The notes below the pieces were generated by a model that did no database searches, had not been told where the DNA came from, and saw only the letters and a list, made by a program, of their open reading frames with translations. DNA of 64,000 nt from assembly GCA_025093555.1 (NCBI GenBank), contig JAIWNF010000008.1, forward strand, positions 744,001 through 808,000, given 5' to 3'. Position numbers and translations under genes: made by a program. Of the stretch, positions 1 through 12,160 are shown in pieces. The number at the start of each line of letters is the position of its first letter. Positions within the stretch are counted from its first letter, which is position 1. Origin of the DNA: Circinella umbellata. Lineage: Eukaryota > Mucoromycota > Mucoromycetes > Mucorales > Lichtheimiaceae.

Positions 1-1069
1 TGAAAAACCCCTCATTAAGGGGAAAAGTTAAACTAGTGGGGGGGGAGAGAAAAGTAAAAGCTAAGTATAAGGTAGAAACGTAGGAGAATTAAGACTAAGT
101 TTATCGAAGGTAAGATAATAAAATAAATAAGAAAAATAGGAACAAGAAACTCTAATAGAAGTAATGTAACATAACTTGATATTTAACTCTTCTTTCATAT
201 TGTTTACTTCAAAATAAAATGAAAGCAATTTCAACTCGACCGCTACCTAAGATTAGGTAACAGTAATATCAATAATCTCACTACCATCTAACTTGAAGAT
301 TTTTCACAGCAAGGATAGCTGTAAACCGTAATCAAGGTTGAATTACAGTCGGCAAATTGGAGATTATCCCAAGTCCTTCAGAACCCTCAAGTCGTTTGTT
401 AGGTTTTTATCAGTCTAGCTGCACCTTTTTGCTACAAAGAAAAAAAGAAAGAGCCACGAGAATCTGGAGAGCTTTATCAACAAGATTATGGATACTGTTG
501 ATGGCATAGCATAAAGGACGTTACTTGGTGATGAACAGCGCGCCCATTTATACAAGTTGGTCACTTGTTCGGCTTGTGGAACAACGTCGTTACAAGTGGA
601 CTTGCCTGGCTCCCTATTCTCTCTTTCTCATTGAATTGCTTCCCCGAAACAAAAAGTATTGTAACACTTAGTAGTACATTTTTTTTTTGAATAACATAGA
701 CGCTGGTATCATATTAAAAGTGCAAATATTGATGCGAAATAAAAACACAAAGCTAGGAACGCAAATGCAAACAATTTGTAAAGAACAGATACAATCCGAA
801 ACAAAAGTGTTCCATCCTTACTATTATAATGATATTGTGTTATCCATTCATTCAGAAACGACGGTGAAGACAACGGGAGTCACTTGTGAAAACAATAAAC
901 ATATAAAGGTGTTATTAAAGTGCTGTTCATCTCTCTTTCTCTCTTTCTCTCTTATTTATTTATATTTTCATTAAGGAAAGAATAATCATATTTTGAATTG
1001 TTGATCATTACACATGTGTATTATTAGACGAACGAAAAAGGGATAATGTTATTTACAATATTATGAATA
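1..1069. other. Intergenic, no gene recognised
   Basis: AT-rich DNA downstream of the minus-strand SDS23 gene. One 95-codon open frame (687-974) has a biased composition, does not begin at a clear ATG and has no recognisable domain; I do not call it. No RNA gene or repeat was seen. Confidence 0.5.
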
Positions 1070-3062
1070 TCAATCAGTTTTTGCAGCTACGCTAACACGT
1101 CTTGGATACTTTGTTGTTTGTATACCAGCACTTTCTGCTAAAACGCGAGATACATCTGTAAGAGATACCACACCAATAGGTCTGCCCATCTCATCCGTTA
1201 CCCAAACACGGTGAGATCGAGTGGCTAATAATTTGGCAATTGTAAATCCAAGTTGTGTATCCAGACGGACATCAAATACAGGTAAACGATCCTGAGGAAA
1301 TGATTGGAAATGTTTTACTTGGTTGCATTTATTTACCCTTTCCCACATATTATCTCTCCGCTCACTTTCTCTTCGTTATATACATCTAAATGCTATCCTA
1401 CAAGCAATCCCAATCGTTCAAAAGAAAAGTTTATTTACCTGTCCATCTTCAATTCCTTGTTCTGTTCGTACCATACTTACAAATTGAAAACATGTCGCCC
1501 ATAACAAATTATGCTTATAATCTTTCATCACGTGCTATTATGATATAAAAATAATCCACAGAACAATTATAGTGTTAACAAAAATTGAAAAAGTAAAACT
1601 GTCACATGGTATGAATTTTACTATTGTTACAATAACAACTGTCCTTTTTTTTTGTGTTTACCTTAATGTCTGTCATACTAATGTTACCCAATGCAATACC
1701 ATTGGAACCAACAATAGCTACTGAAGATACTCCGTTCTGGCCTGTGCGTTTTTTTTAGCATATTTAAATATGTGATACATAAATGTATATATATCTTGGT
1801 TAGCTTTTCTTTATCAACAGCCTTCAAGAAACAAAAACAGGTATATATTAAAACGTGTGAAAAAACAAGAATACTTTACTCATTAATGAAAGTGCATCAA
1901 GAACACGCGCATCTGAACTTGCACTTATTACATCTGTTTCACCCAAACCCAGCTGACGTAACTATATGGCGAAAAATAAAGGGGAAGACTCAGAGGATTA
2001 GCTGTTGTTATGATCACCAAGAAAAATGGTTACTAAGATAACCAAGTGGGAAACTCTGGTTAATACAAAAAAGGATTATTATTTTACCGTTTGACCTAAT
2101 AATTTTTCAATGGATGGAAATTGTTTTCGATTATTATAAAGATATTCAACTACCGTCGATTGTGACAAGATACCCTATTTTTTAAAATGTACATATAATC
2201 GGATCATCTTAATATCACTCCAACTTTCGTTTTTTTTTTAATAATTATTACCTGAATTCCTCCACTGTGATCTAACACACACACTATTAAACAAATATGT
2301 ACGTTACTTTGTCATGTCTTTTTTTCATCCACGTGTTACAAGAAACAAAAAAAAAATCATGATGCCATTTACCACGATGTGTACCACAAGCGAATTCTTC
2401 AATGGCCGATAACAATGTTGACTCGGGAAGAATTGAATAGAAAGGGTTCTTTTGAGAAAGATCTTTATAAAGTTATATTGTGATTAATTCATTTTTTCCG
2501 AAACTCGGTAACCAAACTCAAAGATATTAACGATTAGACAAAAAAAAATATGATATATAGTTTTACCACTAGCAAGTTTTACTGGGACAGCTTGTCCTTG
2601 AATAGCAAGACGAATAATATCTGTAATTTCAAATGTTTCACCCTCCAATCGCTGAGAATGACCCGGGACTTGATCCAACAAGACCAATAAAAGGTATGCA
2701 ATAACATCACCATAATCAAACATTCCAACATAATCCGTTGCTGACTTGGTACTATCAAAGACCGGTGCAGATGATATATTGTTCTTGATTAAAATATTAC
2801 ACGCTTCTTCTACAGGAAGTGCACCGTCACTAATAAAATTTGTTATTATTCGTTTAGAGAGGGGTTTCAGTCATTTTTTTTTTAAAAAAAAGAGACTCAT
2901 TCCATATATGCATATATGTTGTATGTGTTCCATTCAGAATAAAAAAAATCTTTTCAGCATTTACATTGTAACAACTTTTTGCTCTTTCATAAGTGTACCG
3001 GCTGGAATCATGCACCAGTCATGAGGCTTAACACTGAGTCCTTCACGATGTTGTGCTGACAT
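1070..3062 (-). CDS. SDS23: SDS23/Moc1-family CBS-domain protein
   Basis: Nine exons: 3062-2965, 2829-2567, 2462-2373, 2283-2252, 2174-2088, 1952-1880, 1741-1662, 1513-1439 and 1291-1070. They join in frame to 339 aa. Sequence shows CBS-type repeats throughout, an N-terminal HDWCMIP block, LLSAIEEFACGTHRV in the middle, LWATCFQFVSMVRTEQG before the last CBS unit, and HRVWVTDEMGRPIGVVSLTD near the C-terminus. The order and these signatures match fungal Sds23/Moc1, which binds and restrains PP2A/PP1-type phosphatases and links nutrient state to mitosis and mating in yeasts. The protein is shorter than yeast Sds23 because the disordered N-terminal tail is missing; an unseen upstream exon could supply it. 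AMPK-gamma (Snf4) is the alternative, but the HDW and LWxTC signatures favour Sds23. Confidence 0.85.
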
Positions 3063-5017
3063 TGTCTGTCTTTTTTTTTATATTGTGGTTTTAAAAGAAG
3101 AAAAGACTTAAAAAAACGAGTGGGCGAATGTGGAACGCTCTGCATTTGTAACCCCAATGCGGGGATTACAGTTAAACCACCGAATTCAATTGTGATAGAA
3201 AGCTCCCAGGCCTTCCGTGACACAGTTTAAAAAAAAACAAGTAACTCACTGGGATGATGTTTTCAAAATGGTAGTAGCATTCAAGCATATTTTAGAGTTA
3301 ATCCATGCAATAAATCATTTAATATTAGTATCAGCTCTTTTTTTATCACTGAGAAACAATGTATTTAATTCTTTGGTGTTGTGTAAGAAACAAGGTGCAG
3401 AACTTATTAGCTGGGTGATTATCAGTAGATGTTTGAAAAGACTAATCGAAAACAAGTAGTGGCAACATACCTTTTAATCTAAAGCCAACCACCGCTTCGG
3501 ATGGTCGTAGACCAATATGAGTAAGCATATACTATGAAATCTATGGAAATAATAAAATGAGTAGTTTTCATCATACGTATTGGTAAAAAATACGAAAATA
3601 TTCTGGATTGTTGAGACTAAATCAGTATCGCTGGTATGTAATATACGTACCCTGCCTCTTTTATTGCTTATTACTCCCCCTATAAATACCACATGTTACT
3701 GTTTTCATTTACTATGTATTATAAAATCAGCACACATTTTAGTTTCTAGTGGGAATTTCAACGACAACTAATATTTAATGCATTACACACCAGTACAAGT
3801 TATTATGACCACTCTTTACTGCTATTTTTTTTTCACATCGCCAGGACAGCAATAAAACAAAACTGTCACGACCCTAGCCATTATTATATAATAATAAAAT
3901 GACAACTTGTAATTTAGAAAAAAGGATTGTGAACTTATCGACAAGGTGACAGCCTACAAGAATTACCAATTTAAACTCTTATGAATAAACGAACATATAA
4001 GCATCGTCTTCCTTGTCATTGAAAGAACAAAAACACTTAGCTACTATAATTATTATCCAACTTTAAATCTCCTCCAATATTTTCATTACCATCAGTAAAA
4101 CTATAAGTTTTATGCATAAAAAAAGAACCAAACGAAAGTCCGAAGCTAAACGCGAAGTGGTCAGTCAGTGATTTTTTTCTTTCTCTCTACTATACAAACA
4201 ATCTCAAGTCAGAAAGGCTTTACACAACGGTCAAAGTAACATTAACTCGTCAAATGGCCTGCCAAACGATCATGTATAAACATGAGGTTTGGTTGCAGGT
4301 AAAAAAAAAAAAGCTTTGAAGTGTGACAGATATAGAAGTATATACTACCAAAAAAATCAGAACTACTGTTCTTGTAAAAGATGGCTGTACTTCTGGAATG
4401 AAAAAATTGACCGCCAGAATTAACAAATGACAAGGTGAGCTAATAAATTGAAGGATACGTTTGAAGATCGGTCTCTCATTCTTACTCTATATATATACGT
4501 ATTAAAAAATCCTATTATCTTTATAAAAATTAAAATCTGTGTAAAAACAGTAGACTCCCGGTTTCTGCAAGTTAACACTTCCTTCAAAAAAGCTGTGGAA
4601 ACCAAGGCGTTTAATTGGCAGTGATGAGTATTTAGTATTTTTGATTATTAAAGATACCGATTTAATCTGTATACTATATAATATATCCACTTTTACTTTC
4701 TTTATCAATGTATCAAAGGAAGTGTTTATTTTGTATAGCCCTGGAAATGTTTGTGGTTGGGATCAATCCCTGGGGATTATAGGTCAAATACGATCGATAT
4801 TTGTAATAAATCTAACCATACGTATTACATCATTATCTTGATCACTGTATCATTTTTGTTGATTGATTACGTATATATTAATATTTTTCAGATTTGACAT
4901 GATCCAGTTTAATTTCTTCCCGTGTCCTTTTTTGGTGCTCGATTGTCCATGTACGAACGTAAACAAACAAACAAACAAACACGCTTAATATACGATCGTA
5001 TAGAAACTTGAATTAAT
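3063..5017. other. Intergenic, no gene recognised
   Basis: AT-rich spacer upstream of SDS23. Open frames of 60-80 codons occur on both strands (for example 3217-3459 and 4420-4708), but none has a domain, coding-like composition or splice-supported extension. Nothing else was seen. Confidence 0.45.
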
Positions 5018-5689
5018 ATGTGCTGTAATGGTGAAATTGTGTCCCAAGCTACAGAAGAGAAAATGAGAGAAGATGATGGGTACTACTCTATAATTGACAT
5101 GTTGGCAGTTACATATTTGAAGGATGGAGAAGAAAATCGGGTTGAATTATCGTCAAATAAACACAAGAAATCGGATGCTGAACCTAATCTCATGTTCGAC
5201 CAACGCGCAAGGAGCACCAGGTTGAATGCTGGTATACGTAGTATATTACGTAAACAGGCTTTGGGTGGATACATAGTGTTTAAACAAACTTGAAACTAAG
5301 TTGGTCTAGTAGTTAAGACCAACTTGGTTTACCTTGGTTTGAAATTTATGGCCTCGTTGTTTCGATGGTTAGACCAGAAAAAGAAAGTGGCCTGACTGAA
5401 GACCAATGAACCCACTGGTGATGGATGTTATGGGTAAGATAACAAGAAGTAGTTAAAAATGGCTTTGTGACTTATGATTTATACCCAAATGGGGTTGCTC
5501 GTTTATTTTTATTTTTAATATAATTGTTTTTCAGGCCTCTGTGACTATTTGTATGGTGTTATCAGCACCCAAGATGTCTTTGTTGCTCCCAAGAAATCAG
5601 GAAATTACATTGTACTACCAACAAGAACGTTTTGTGAATTTGAAGAATTCATGGACAATGAAAATATTTCTCTTTTACTAAATTACATG
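5018..5689 (+). other. Coding-like orphan fragment, possibly two exons
   Basis: A 91-codon ATG-initiated frame at 5018-5293 has balanced, charged composition (EEKMREDDGYYSIIDML, RSTRLNAGIRSILRKQ). After about 240 bp a second coding-like block, 5535-5689, lies between a pyrimidine-rich acceptor (TTTTTCAG) and a donor (GTAAGCTT); it reads YLYGVISTQDVFVAPKKSG and FCEFEEFMDNENIS. I could not join the two blocks with a clear donor, and I recognise no family. This may be a lineage-specific gene or the remains of a mobile-element ORF; a degenerate repeat starts at about 5898. Confidence 0.25.
5298..5325. repeat. 10-bp perfect hairpin
   Basis: AAGTTGGTCT at 5298-5307 is followed, after an 8-base loop, by its exact reverse complement AGACCAACTT at 5316-5325. 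It lies just after the coding-like frame ending at 5293. Downstream GGTTTGAAATT resembles a weak tRNA B box, so a tRNA-derived repeat is possible, but no cloverleaf could be drawn. Confidence 0.4.
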
Positions 5690-8664
5690 GTAAGCTTATT
5701 CTTTCATTTTCCACACGTCAGAGAAATAATATTACGTACCGATTGACTTCTTAACTTTAGTACAATCATACTATACAATATTGAATCGTGTCGGCGGCGG
5801 AATAAATACTACAAAACCTTGACAAGCAAACGAAAAGAAAGATTGAAGCAATAATAGGTCAAATCTTGTTTTTATGATTATTGGTATGGTAGATCGTTCA
5901 ATGTGTGATTTAAGTACCTCATAGAAAGATATATTATAAAAAAAGACATACAGTAATACACTATGTAGCTGCATTTGGATAATAAACTATGTAAAAAAAA
6001 AGAATCCTGTATAGAAATGTGAATTGTGGGAGTTCTTAAATTCAGGAATATTACGTTTGAATCCACCAAAAAGAAATCTTAAAATAAGTTCACGAAGACC
6101 TTATGCTCAATGAAAACTGGTATCAGGTCAATCATTGGATTGTTAAAAATACCATTAAAAGATTTATAAATGAATGATAGAGAACTGAAGAAAGACTTTA
6201 TTTGAATTGATTGCGGGGTATTTATACTAATATTAGCAAAGCCAGAATGTGTCTTTCCGCAATCATATCACATAATTTGATTAGTTTTGATTATGTCGGT
6301 AAAGATAACAATAACAATAACAATAGCAACAATAATGGCAAGTGTGACAAAAATAATAATATCTTTAATACGTACGTATAAAAATGATTGCAATTTTTGT
6401 ATATTACAGCAGAAGACAATTCGTGGTGACTTGCACAACAAGTTGGGGCTCATTTTTTTCTTGTTTCTTTTTTCCCGTTAATTCTTCAAGGCACAATGTT
6501 GCAAAGTTGTAGTTGTTTTGAATCCATGAGTGTTTAATTTACTATTCGTGTCTAAGCCCCAATAACATATATACCGATGCCTTACATGCAGGCAATTTAT
6601 ATTTAGACATGATCGTATCATACCTCTATGGGAGGTCACCAGACATCAATATTAGTAATTCATTTAATATTTAACGGTCTGAAAACAATTGTTCTATTAG
6701 TTATGCTAATTGTTATTTGTTCATGGAATTTATTTTCAAAAGATTAAATGATGCTCTCGCTAAATGTGGTGGTGATATTATTATAAGCGATGACATTGTA
6801 AACCATGATACCGGTAGCCGTGTAAATAAATACGTAAATATATAAGTCAATAAATAAATATATAAAATAATAAAATAGCTCTACCTGGTTCTGTTATCTT
6901 ATAGTAAAAGTGTATATTTGCATGTTTAAAGTTCTCTTGCATCAATTTTGTGTAAGTGAATACAGTTTAGAAGATGAGGTTCGTTTTTATTGTGTAGAGA
7001 AATATATCTATGTAAGTTAAATGTTGTTACTAAAATGAAGAGAGTGAAGTGCATCAATTAGTATATGCACGATTCTTTGTAATAATATTAATAATAAAGA
7101 GCTGGATTGTTTATGCTACACATAATTGTGATAAAGCACTATATATAGTGTTTATATATAAAAATAGCATAACACAACGAATGACCACAGGGATGATATG
7201 TAGAATAACGGTTATTTATCATATACAAACCTAAAGATTGAAAAGTTATTGCATCAGCATAAATTATTTTGACGTTGACGTTGGTCATCGAATGACGGCT
7301 ATGAGGTGTTTCATATCAAAGCACATTTGATTATACACAGACATATATTAAAGAAAAAACTGTTTTTTTGGGATGGTATTTTTCTGTTTCATTTGAAAAC
7401 ATGTGCATAAATTTCAAAATGGCTCTTTTTTTTTTCTCTTGAAAAATATCGCATGATAAAGTGGAGCAGACGATAACACAACTATAGGTTCACTCTCTTC
7501 TTATTATTAATATGTAATCATAACCGAGATTGCTTTTCATTATCACTATTTATGAGCTATATGTATAGTATAGCCAAAGTGTCAAAAAAAAAAGGCCAGT
7601 ATTCTAATAGAATAATTATCTCGAAAATCGCATTGCATAAAATTAAAATTTGGAAATGCCGATGTATTTGCGTAGATCGCTGATGATCCAGTATTATTGC
7701 TATTGTTGTCAAAACTATATAATTATTTAGAATAAAGTGAGAAAATGAAGAAAAAGAAAAAGATGGTACTCAGTTCCAATAATGCGTTTGTATGTGTATA
7801 TATAATCATAAATTTCTCCTTATTCTGTGGGTATGACGCGATTCATGATTGTCACCGAAGTACCGCGCACTTCTACTTTTTATTATATAACAATAAAAAT
7901 GATCGATAAAAATAAAGTAAAAAGTCACTATAGTAAGGAAATATGTAGAAATAATATTTGTGCATTTACCATGGCTACCTAAATCTTGTATGTATGAAAA
8001 AAGTAGTCTTTCTTGCTGACATAGGCGAACGGATGATGATCCATATTTTTTTAATATTATTATAACTCGAATAAACTTCTTTTGTCTTCTTTTCTTTTCT
8101 TTTTTTTTTTTTGTTAATCAACCCCTATGCTGATTTGAGAAAAATGCCCACTTATTTTTTTTTTTTGATGTGTCACGTTACCTATTATCATCCACTTCAA
8201 CATGTAACAATGTTATCACTTCTAATAGTGCGTAGTGATTTATTATTATTATTATTATTTATCATATAGTGATATCATATATATATATATTTTGGGGGGG
8301 GGGTTGTGTTTGGGGTTGTTTGCTATTGTTGTTGGGTTGGGGGTGTGTGGATACCTGTTTTTTGATCAGAAATATTTTTCGTAACAAAATATGTCAATTA
8401 CTCTTGTTCGCGGAAATGAACACCGAATAATAACGAGTACTGTTCAAGAATAGTTATACAATTGTTTTCTGTTTTCGTCGATCCCCGCTCGATTTTATTT
8501 TATTATACATTTATAAGTGTAATTCCTCTCTTCTCTATTTTTTTTTTGTATGGTTTTATAACCCTTATGGCATTTTTCTATATATGAATATATATATATT
8601 TATATTAGTGCAATAAGATACTATTACTATATATTATTTTATCATAGATATTTATAATATACAC
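5690..8664. other. Long AT-rich intergenic region upstream of the Zap1-like gene
   Basis: Apart from the degenerate repeat at about 5898-6290 I see no gene. There are AT, ATT and AATA simple repeats, a G-rich stretch at 8293-8345, and T-tracts close to the start of the zinc-finger gene. Confidence 0.5.
5898..6290 (+). repeat. Degenerate dispersed repeat, copy 1
   Basis: Shares the landmark ATTCAGGAATATTACG (6040-6055) followed by TGAATCCA with copies at 20465, 32009 and 50651. The surrounding ~350 bp also align by eye with the copy at 20.33-20.66 kb (GTTCAxxGTGTGATT, AATACACTATGT, GGGGTATTTAT). All four copies have the same orientation. The two copies at 32 and 50.6 kb lie inside long-TIR elements, so this is probably an old solo remnant of that family. 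Ends are approximate. Confidence 0.55.
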
Positions 8665-9044
8665 ATGACTCCTGAAAGCAATAATAATAATAAAAATATT
8701 TATAATAACAATAATATACTATTATCTACAACAGCAGCAATACCTTGCTGTTGCACGACAACACATACAATGACGGTGACGAACATGTCTGACCCACGCC
8801 ATTCCCAACCCCAGGACGTCGAATCTTGTCTTGATTGTGAACAAAATGACAATAATTTAGATTCACATGCTATTCATAATATTGGTAATAGTATTTCAAC
8901 TTTCGATACGTCATCCACCTCATGTACAATCTGTGTTTCTGAAGATCAACAACAGCAACAACACTCACTGCCACAACCGCAACAAGAACAGTCTGTTCCA
9001 GATTGCTGTGCTGATTGTTGTCCACTTGCAGCTGAAGAATCGGG

Positions 9045-9086
<42 letters not shown>

Positions 9087-10295
9087 GAATTATTTTTTGG
9101 AAACAGCTGTTGAAATGGCAACTGTTGGAAGTAGTAATTCTATAGCAACAACAACTCCAATCTTAACGACACAGGAACCACAGCGGCAGCCACAACAACA
9201 AGCAGGTCGTAAACGTAAACAAAATGAAACTGAAGACGATAGTATTAATAATAATAACAATAAAGAAGAAAAGCGAAATACTTTTAACAATAATATGACG
9301 ATAACGACGATGACAACTAGTGGTGGTGAAGTACCGCGTATTTGTAAATGGGCAACTTGTGCAGAAAGTTTTCCAACATTGGATGATTTAGCGCCTCATT
9401 TATTTAAAAACCATCTCAATAGTCGATCTATAGTCGATTTTCATTGCCGCTGGGGGTCATGCACTGTCAGCGTTGATGGATCGGATGCCTTATTAAGTCA
9501 TTTGACCAACCATTTGGGGCAAAGACTTATTCATGGTTGTCGATGGACAGATTGTGGCCAAAGATTTGCATCATTTGATGAACTGACAGGTCATTTATCT
9601 GAAGAGCATGTAGGAACTGGAAGAAGTGAATATACTTGTGGTTGGGAAAGATGTGATCGTCAAGGGAAAATATTTACTCAACGACAAAAAGTAATGAGAC
9701 ATATTCAAACGCATACTGGTAAGTTTTTTGTTGCTGTTGATGATTTTTATACAATATATATATATACTGTGAGAAAGAGAAAGAGTATAGTAATTAATAA
9801 TAATAAAAATTATGTCTATTATATAGGTGATAAACCATATCAATGCACAATATGTAAAAAACGATTCTCGGAATCAAATATCATGACACAACATATGCGC
9901 ACTCATACTGGTGAAAAGCCATATAAGTGTCCTGAAAAAGGATGTAGTCGACAGTTCTCCATTGCAGGTGCTCTAACTATTCATATGCGAGTACATTCAG
10001 GCGAAAGGCCTTTTACATGTAAATATCAAGGCTGTGATAAAAAGTTTGCTGAAAGTAGTAATTTAACTAAACATGTAAGTCCAAAGTTTTTATCTTTACA
10101 ATAAAATACCATTTTATAGTTATGAGCGTATAGATATTCATGAGACTTATATATACATAGATGCGCGTACATACTGGTGAAAAGCCATTCCGTTGCTCTG
10201 TTTCTCCATGTGGTAAAACGTTTTCAAGACCTGATCAAGTATCCCGTCATTTAAAAACTCATGATCGACACACTCAAAGAACTGGACAACATTAA
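8665..10295 (+). CDS. C2H2 zinc-finger transcription factor, Zap1/ZafA-like
   Basis: Three exons, 8665-9718, 9827-10074 and 10161-10295, give 478 aa. The N-terminal half is disordered and rich in Asn, Thr and Gln, with an uninterrupted Gln run at 9044-9086. From about residue 225 the protein is nearly all C2H2 fingers. The first fingers have the CxWxxC form (CKWATC, CRWGSC, CRWTDC, CGWERC); then [14 protein letters not shown] leads into canonical fingers linked by HTGEKPY and HSGERPF. This order, including the HLxxEH...GRSEY segment, matches the DNA-binding region of fungal zinc-responsive Zap1/ZafA, which activate zinc-uptake genes when zinc is low. GLI/ZIC-type factors share part of the architecture and are the alternative. 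Intron 1 (108 bp) is a multiple of three and stop-free, so retention would insert 36 aa between two fingers. Confidence 0.8.
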
Positions 10296-10889
10296 AAAAA
10301 AAAGATCCTTTTATATTATTAATTAATTTATCATTATAATTATTATCATCATCATATTATTATTATTATTTATCATCATTTTTTCTTTCGTTATTCATCT
10401 TCATACCTTTTTTCTTATTCTTTTTTGTGTAAACCTTTTTTTTTATTAACTTGTCAACAGCCTCCTCCTCCTTCCATATTTTTTTTTATCTCTAAAAAAA
10501 TCCCTTCTCTTCTCTTTCTTTCTTTCTTTCTTTTATCTCATCATAATCTTGTTTTTTTTTTTGATTAATGATTGAACATAGTACATTTTAAAAAAATGAT
10601 AATAACATAATTATTTACATATTACGTACATTTTGTATTATTATATATTATTCTGATTACGTATTATTGGTAGTACAGATGATTTTAAAAGTAATGATGT
10701 ATATTTTGCTTGTCTGTATATATACAAAAGGTAGGGAAAGAAAATCGTTTTTTTTCTTACGTATTGAGATTGGTTAAAATAAAAAATAAAAGTGGGGATA
10801 TGATGATAGATTGGGTGAATGATAATGATAATTAGGAAGAAGTTGAAAGGGGAAAAGAAGAAGTAAGTGTCATTATTATATTGAATCCA
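10296..10889. other. Convergent 3' spacer between Zap1-like gene and SYS1
   Basis: Both flanking genes end here, so the spacer must hold both 3' UTRs. It is made of T-rich, CTTT and ATT simple sequence. No gene was seen. Confidence 0.5.
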
Positions 10890-11896
10890 TCATGGACGTG
10901 ATTCTTGATGCTGATCAACATCATGTAAAGGTATATTTTCATATCGTTTTCCCTTATTATTTGTCGTTGTCTTTGTACTAATTGATGAACTTCTTGCTGC
11001 ACGTTGTGCTCCTTGTAATATAACTTTTTTCGCTTTACCAACAGCTCGAGTCAATGGAGCATCTTGTTCCTGTTCTTCATCATTCTCTTTCAAATAATGA
11101 GCTTCATCTCCTCTTGGATCTGATACTTTACGTTTTTGTTTTTTTCCAACGTGAATCCAATCAGTATTATTATCTTCTATAACTTCTTGAATTTCTGTTG
11201 ATGATGCTGACGATGATGATCCTGCTCCTCCTGCTCCGCTAGGTACCTCTTGCTGTTTCTGTTGTTGTGTGTCCTTCTTAGATACCATAATAGGTTCCAT
11301 TTCACGTCTCATACATGCCCATTCGCCACCTAAAGTCATTAATATCGCATTGATAACTTGTAAAATCCACCACGCTCCACATGTTGGAAAATGACCCGTA
11401 TGAATCCATACAAAAGCAATATGGAAAAAATGTAAGGTCAAAACAAAGTCAAGAACTAATTTGGCTCGTTGTACAAGAAAGACAAGGATAGGTATGGTCA
11501 TGACGGCATTGACAAGCCAGACAAGTCCTAATGTCCAACCAAATACAGTATCTGTTCGTATTTCTCCATCGTCAAGAATAGCATCCAAAGAAAGTTCAGC
11601 TCCAGTTAATGCAAGAGCAATGAGTAAAAGTAAACTAATGACAATATAATATACCGATTGTAACGAAATAATCTATATTTAATGAATCAAGTAGAGAAAG
11701 AAACATAGGAAGAGAGAGAGAGAGAGCGAGAGGGATAGATAGATAGATAGAGAAAGTTTTAGGGGAAGTTAAATATGTAAAAATAACTCTCTTTTGTATT
11801 ATAAAACGAAAATGAGAATGAAAAGAAAAAGGAAATTACTTGAGCGATGATAAGTAAAGGATCCCATCCCGTTGCTCGAAAGGATGCTTGAGCCAT
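10890..11896 (-). CDS. SYS1: SYS1 Golgi membrane protein
   Basis: Two exons, 11896-11840 and 11672-10890, give 279 aa. The first reads MAQASFRATGWDPLLIIAQ and runs into IISLQSVYYIVIS. About four membrane segments lie in residues 15-165. Diagnostic blocks are VFGWTLGLVWLVNAV, VQRAKLVLDFVLTLHFFH and GGEWACMRREMEPI, the hallmarks of Sys1. Sys1 recruits the Arl3/ARFRP1 GTPase to trans-Golgi membranes, upstream of Arl1 and golgins. The family is usually about 150-200 aa; this one has an extra hydrophilic C-terminal tail of about 100 residues, rich in Gln, Lys and Ser, facing the cytosol by the expected topology. The single 167-bp intron contains a GA/GATA simple repeat. Confidence 0.9.
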
Positions 11897-12063
11897 GTTG
11901 TATATTATTTACAAAGAAGAATTGAAAAAAAAAGCGTGGTGTAACTTCTTTTTCTTTTTTTAAAAAAAAGGCGACAGCTGACTTATTATTTTGGCATTAA
12001 AAAATTATTAGGAACAAAAAAAAGGCAAGGCATTTATTATTATCACATTTATAAAAGAGAAAA

Positions 12064-12101
<38 letters not shown>

Positions 12102-12160
12102 ATATTCAAAAGTACAGAAAGTTAAAGCAAAAAATAAATTATATATGATATGTTATATAA
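11897..12160. other. Spacer with GT microsatellite, SYS1 promoter side
   Basis: Contains a T-run/A-run palindrome near 11950-11970, some 60 bp upstream of the SYS1 ATG, and the GT array. The hydrolase gene ends at 12161. Confidence 0.5.
12068..12098. repeat. (GT)n microsatellite
   Basis: About 15 uninterrupted GT units between SYS1 and the hydrolase gene. Confidence 0.9.

Noticed and set aside
5298..5365. Possible tRNA or tRNA-derived SINE (TGGTCTAGTAGTTAAGA plus GGTTTGAAATT)
   Set aside because: The A-box-like piece is part of a perfect 10-bp hairpin and no cloverleaf with acceptor and anticodon stems could be drawn.
8867..9290. Open frames on both strands overlapping the zinc-finger gene (Asn-, Val- or Leu-rich)
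   Set aside because: They are the shifted and antisense readings of the CAA repeat; the finger frame alone has domains.
10832..11041. 69-codon basic frame on the minus strand at the SYS1 3' end
   Set aside because: Shifted reading of the SYS1 tail and 3' UTR.
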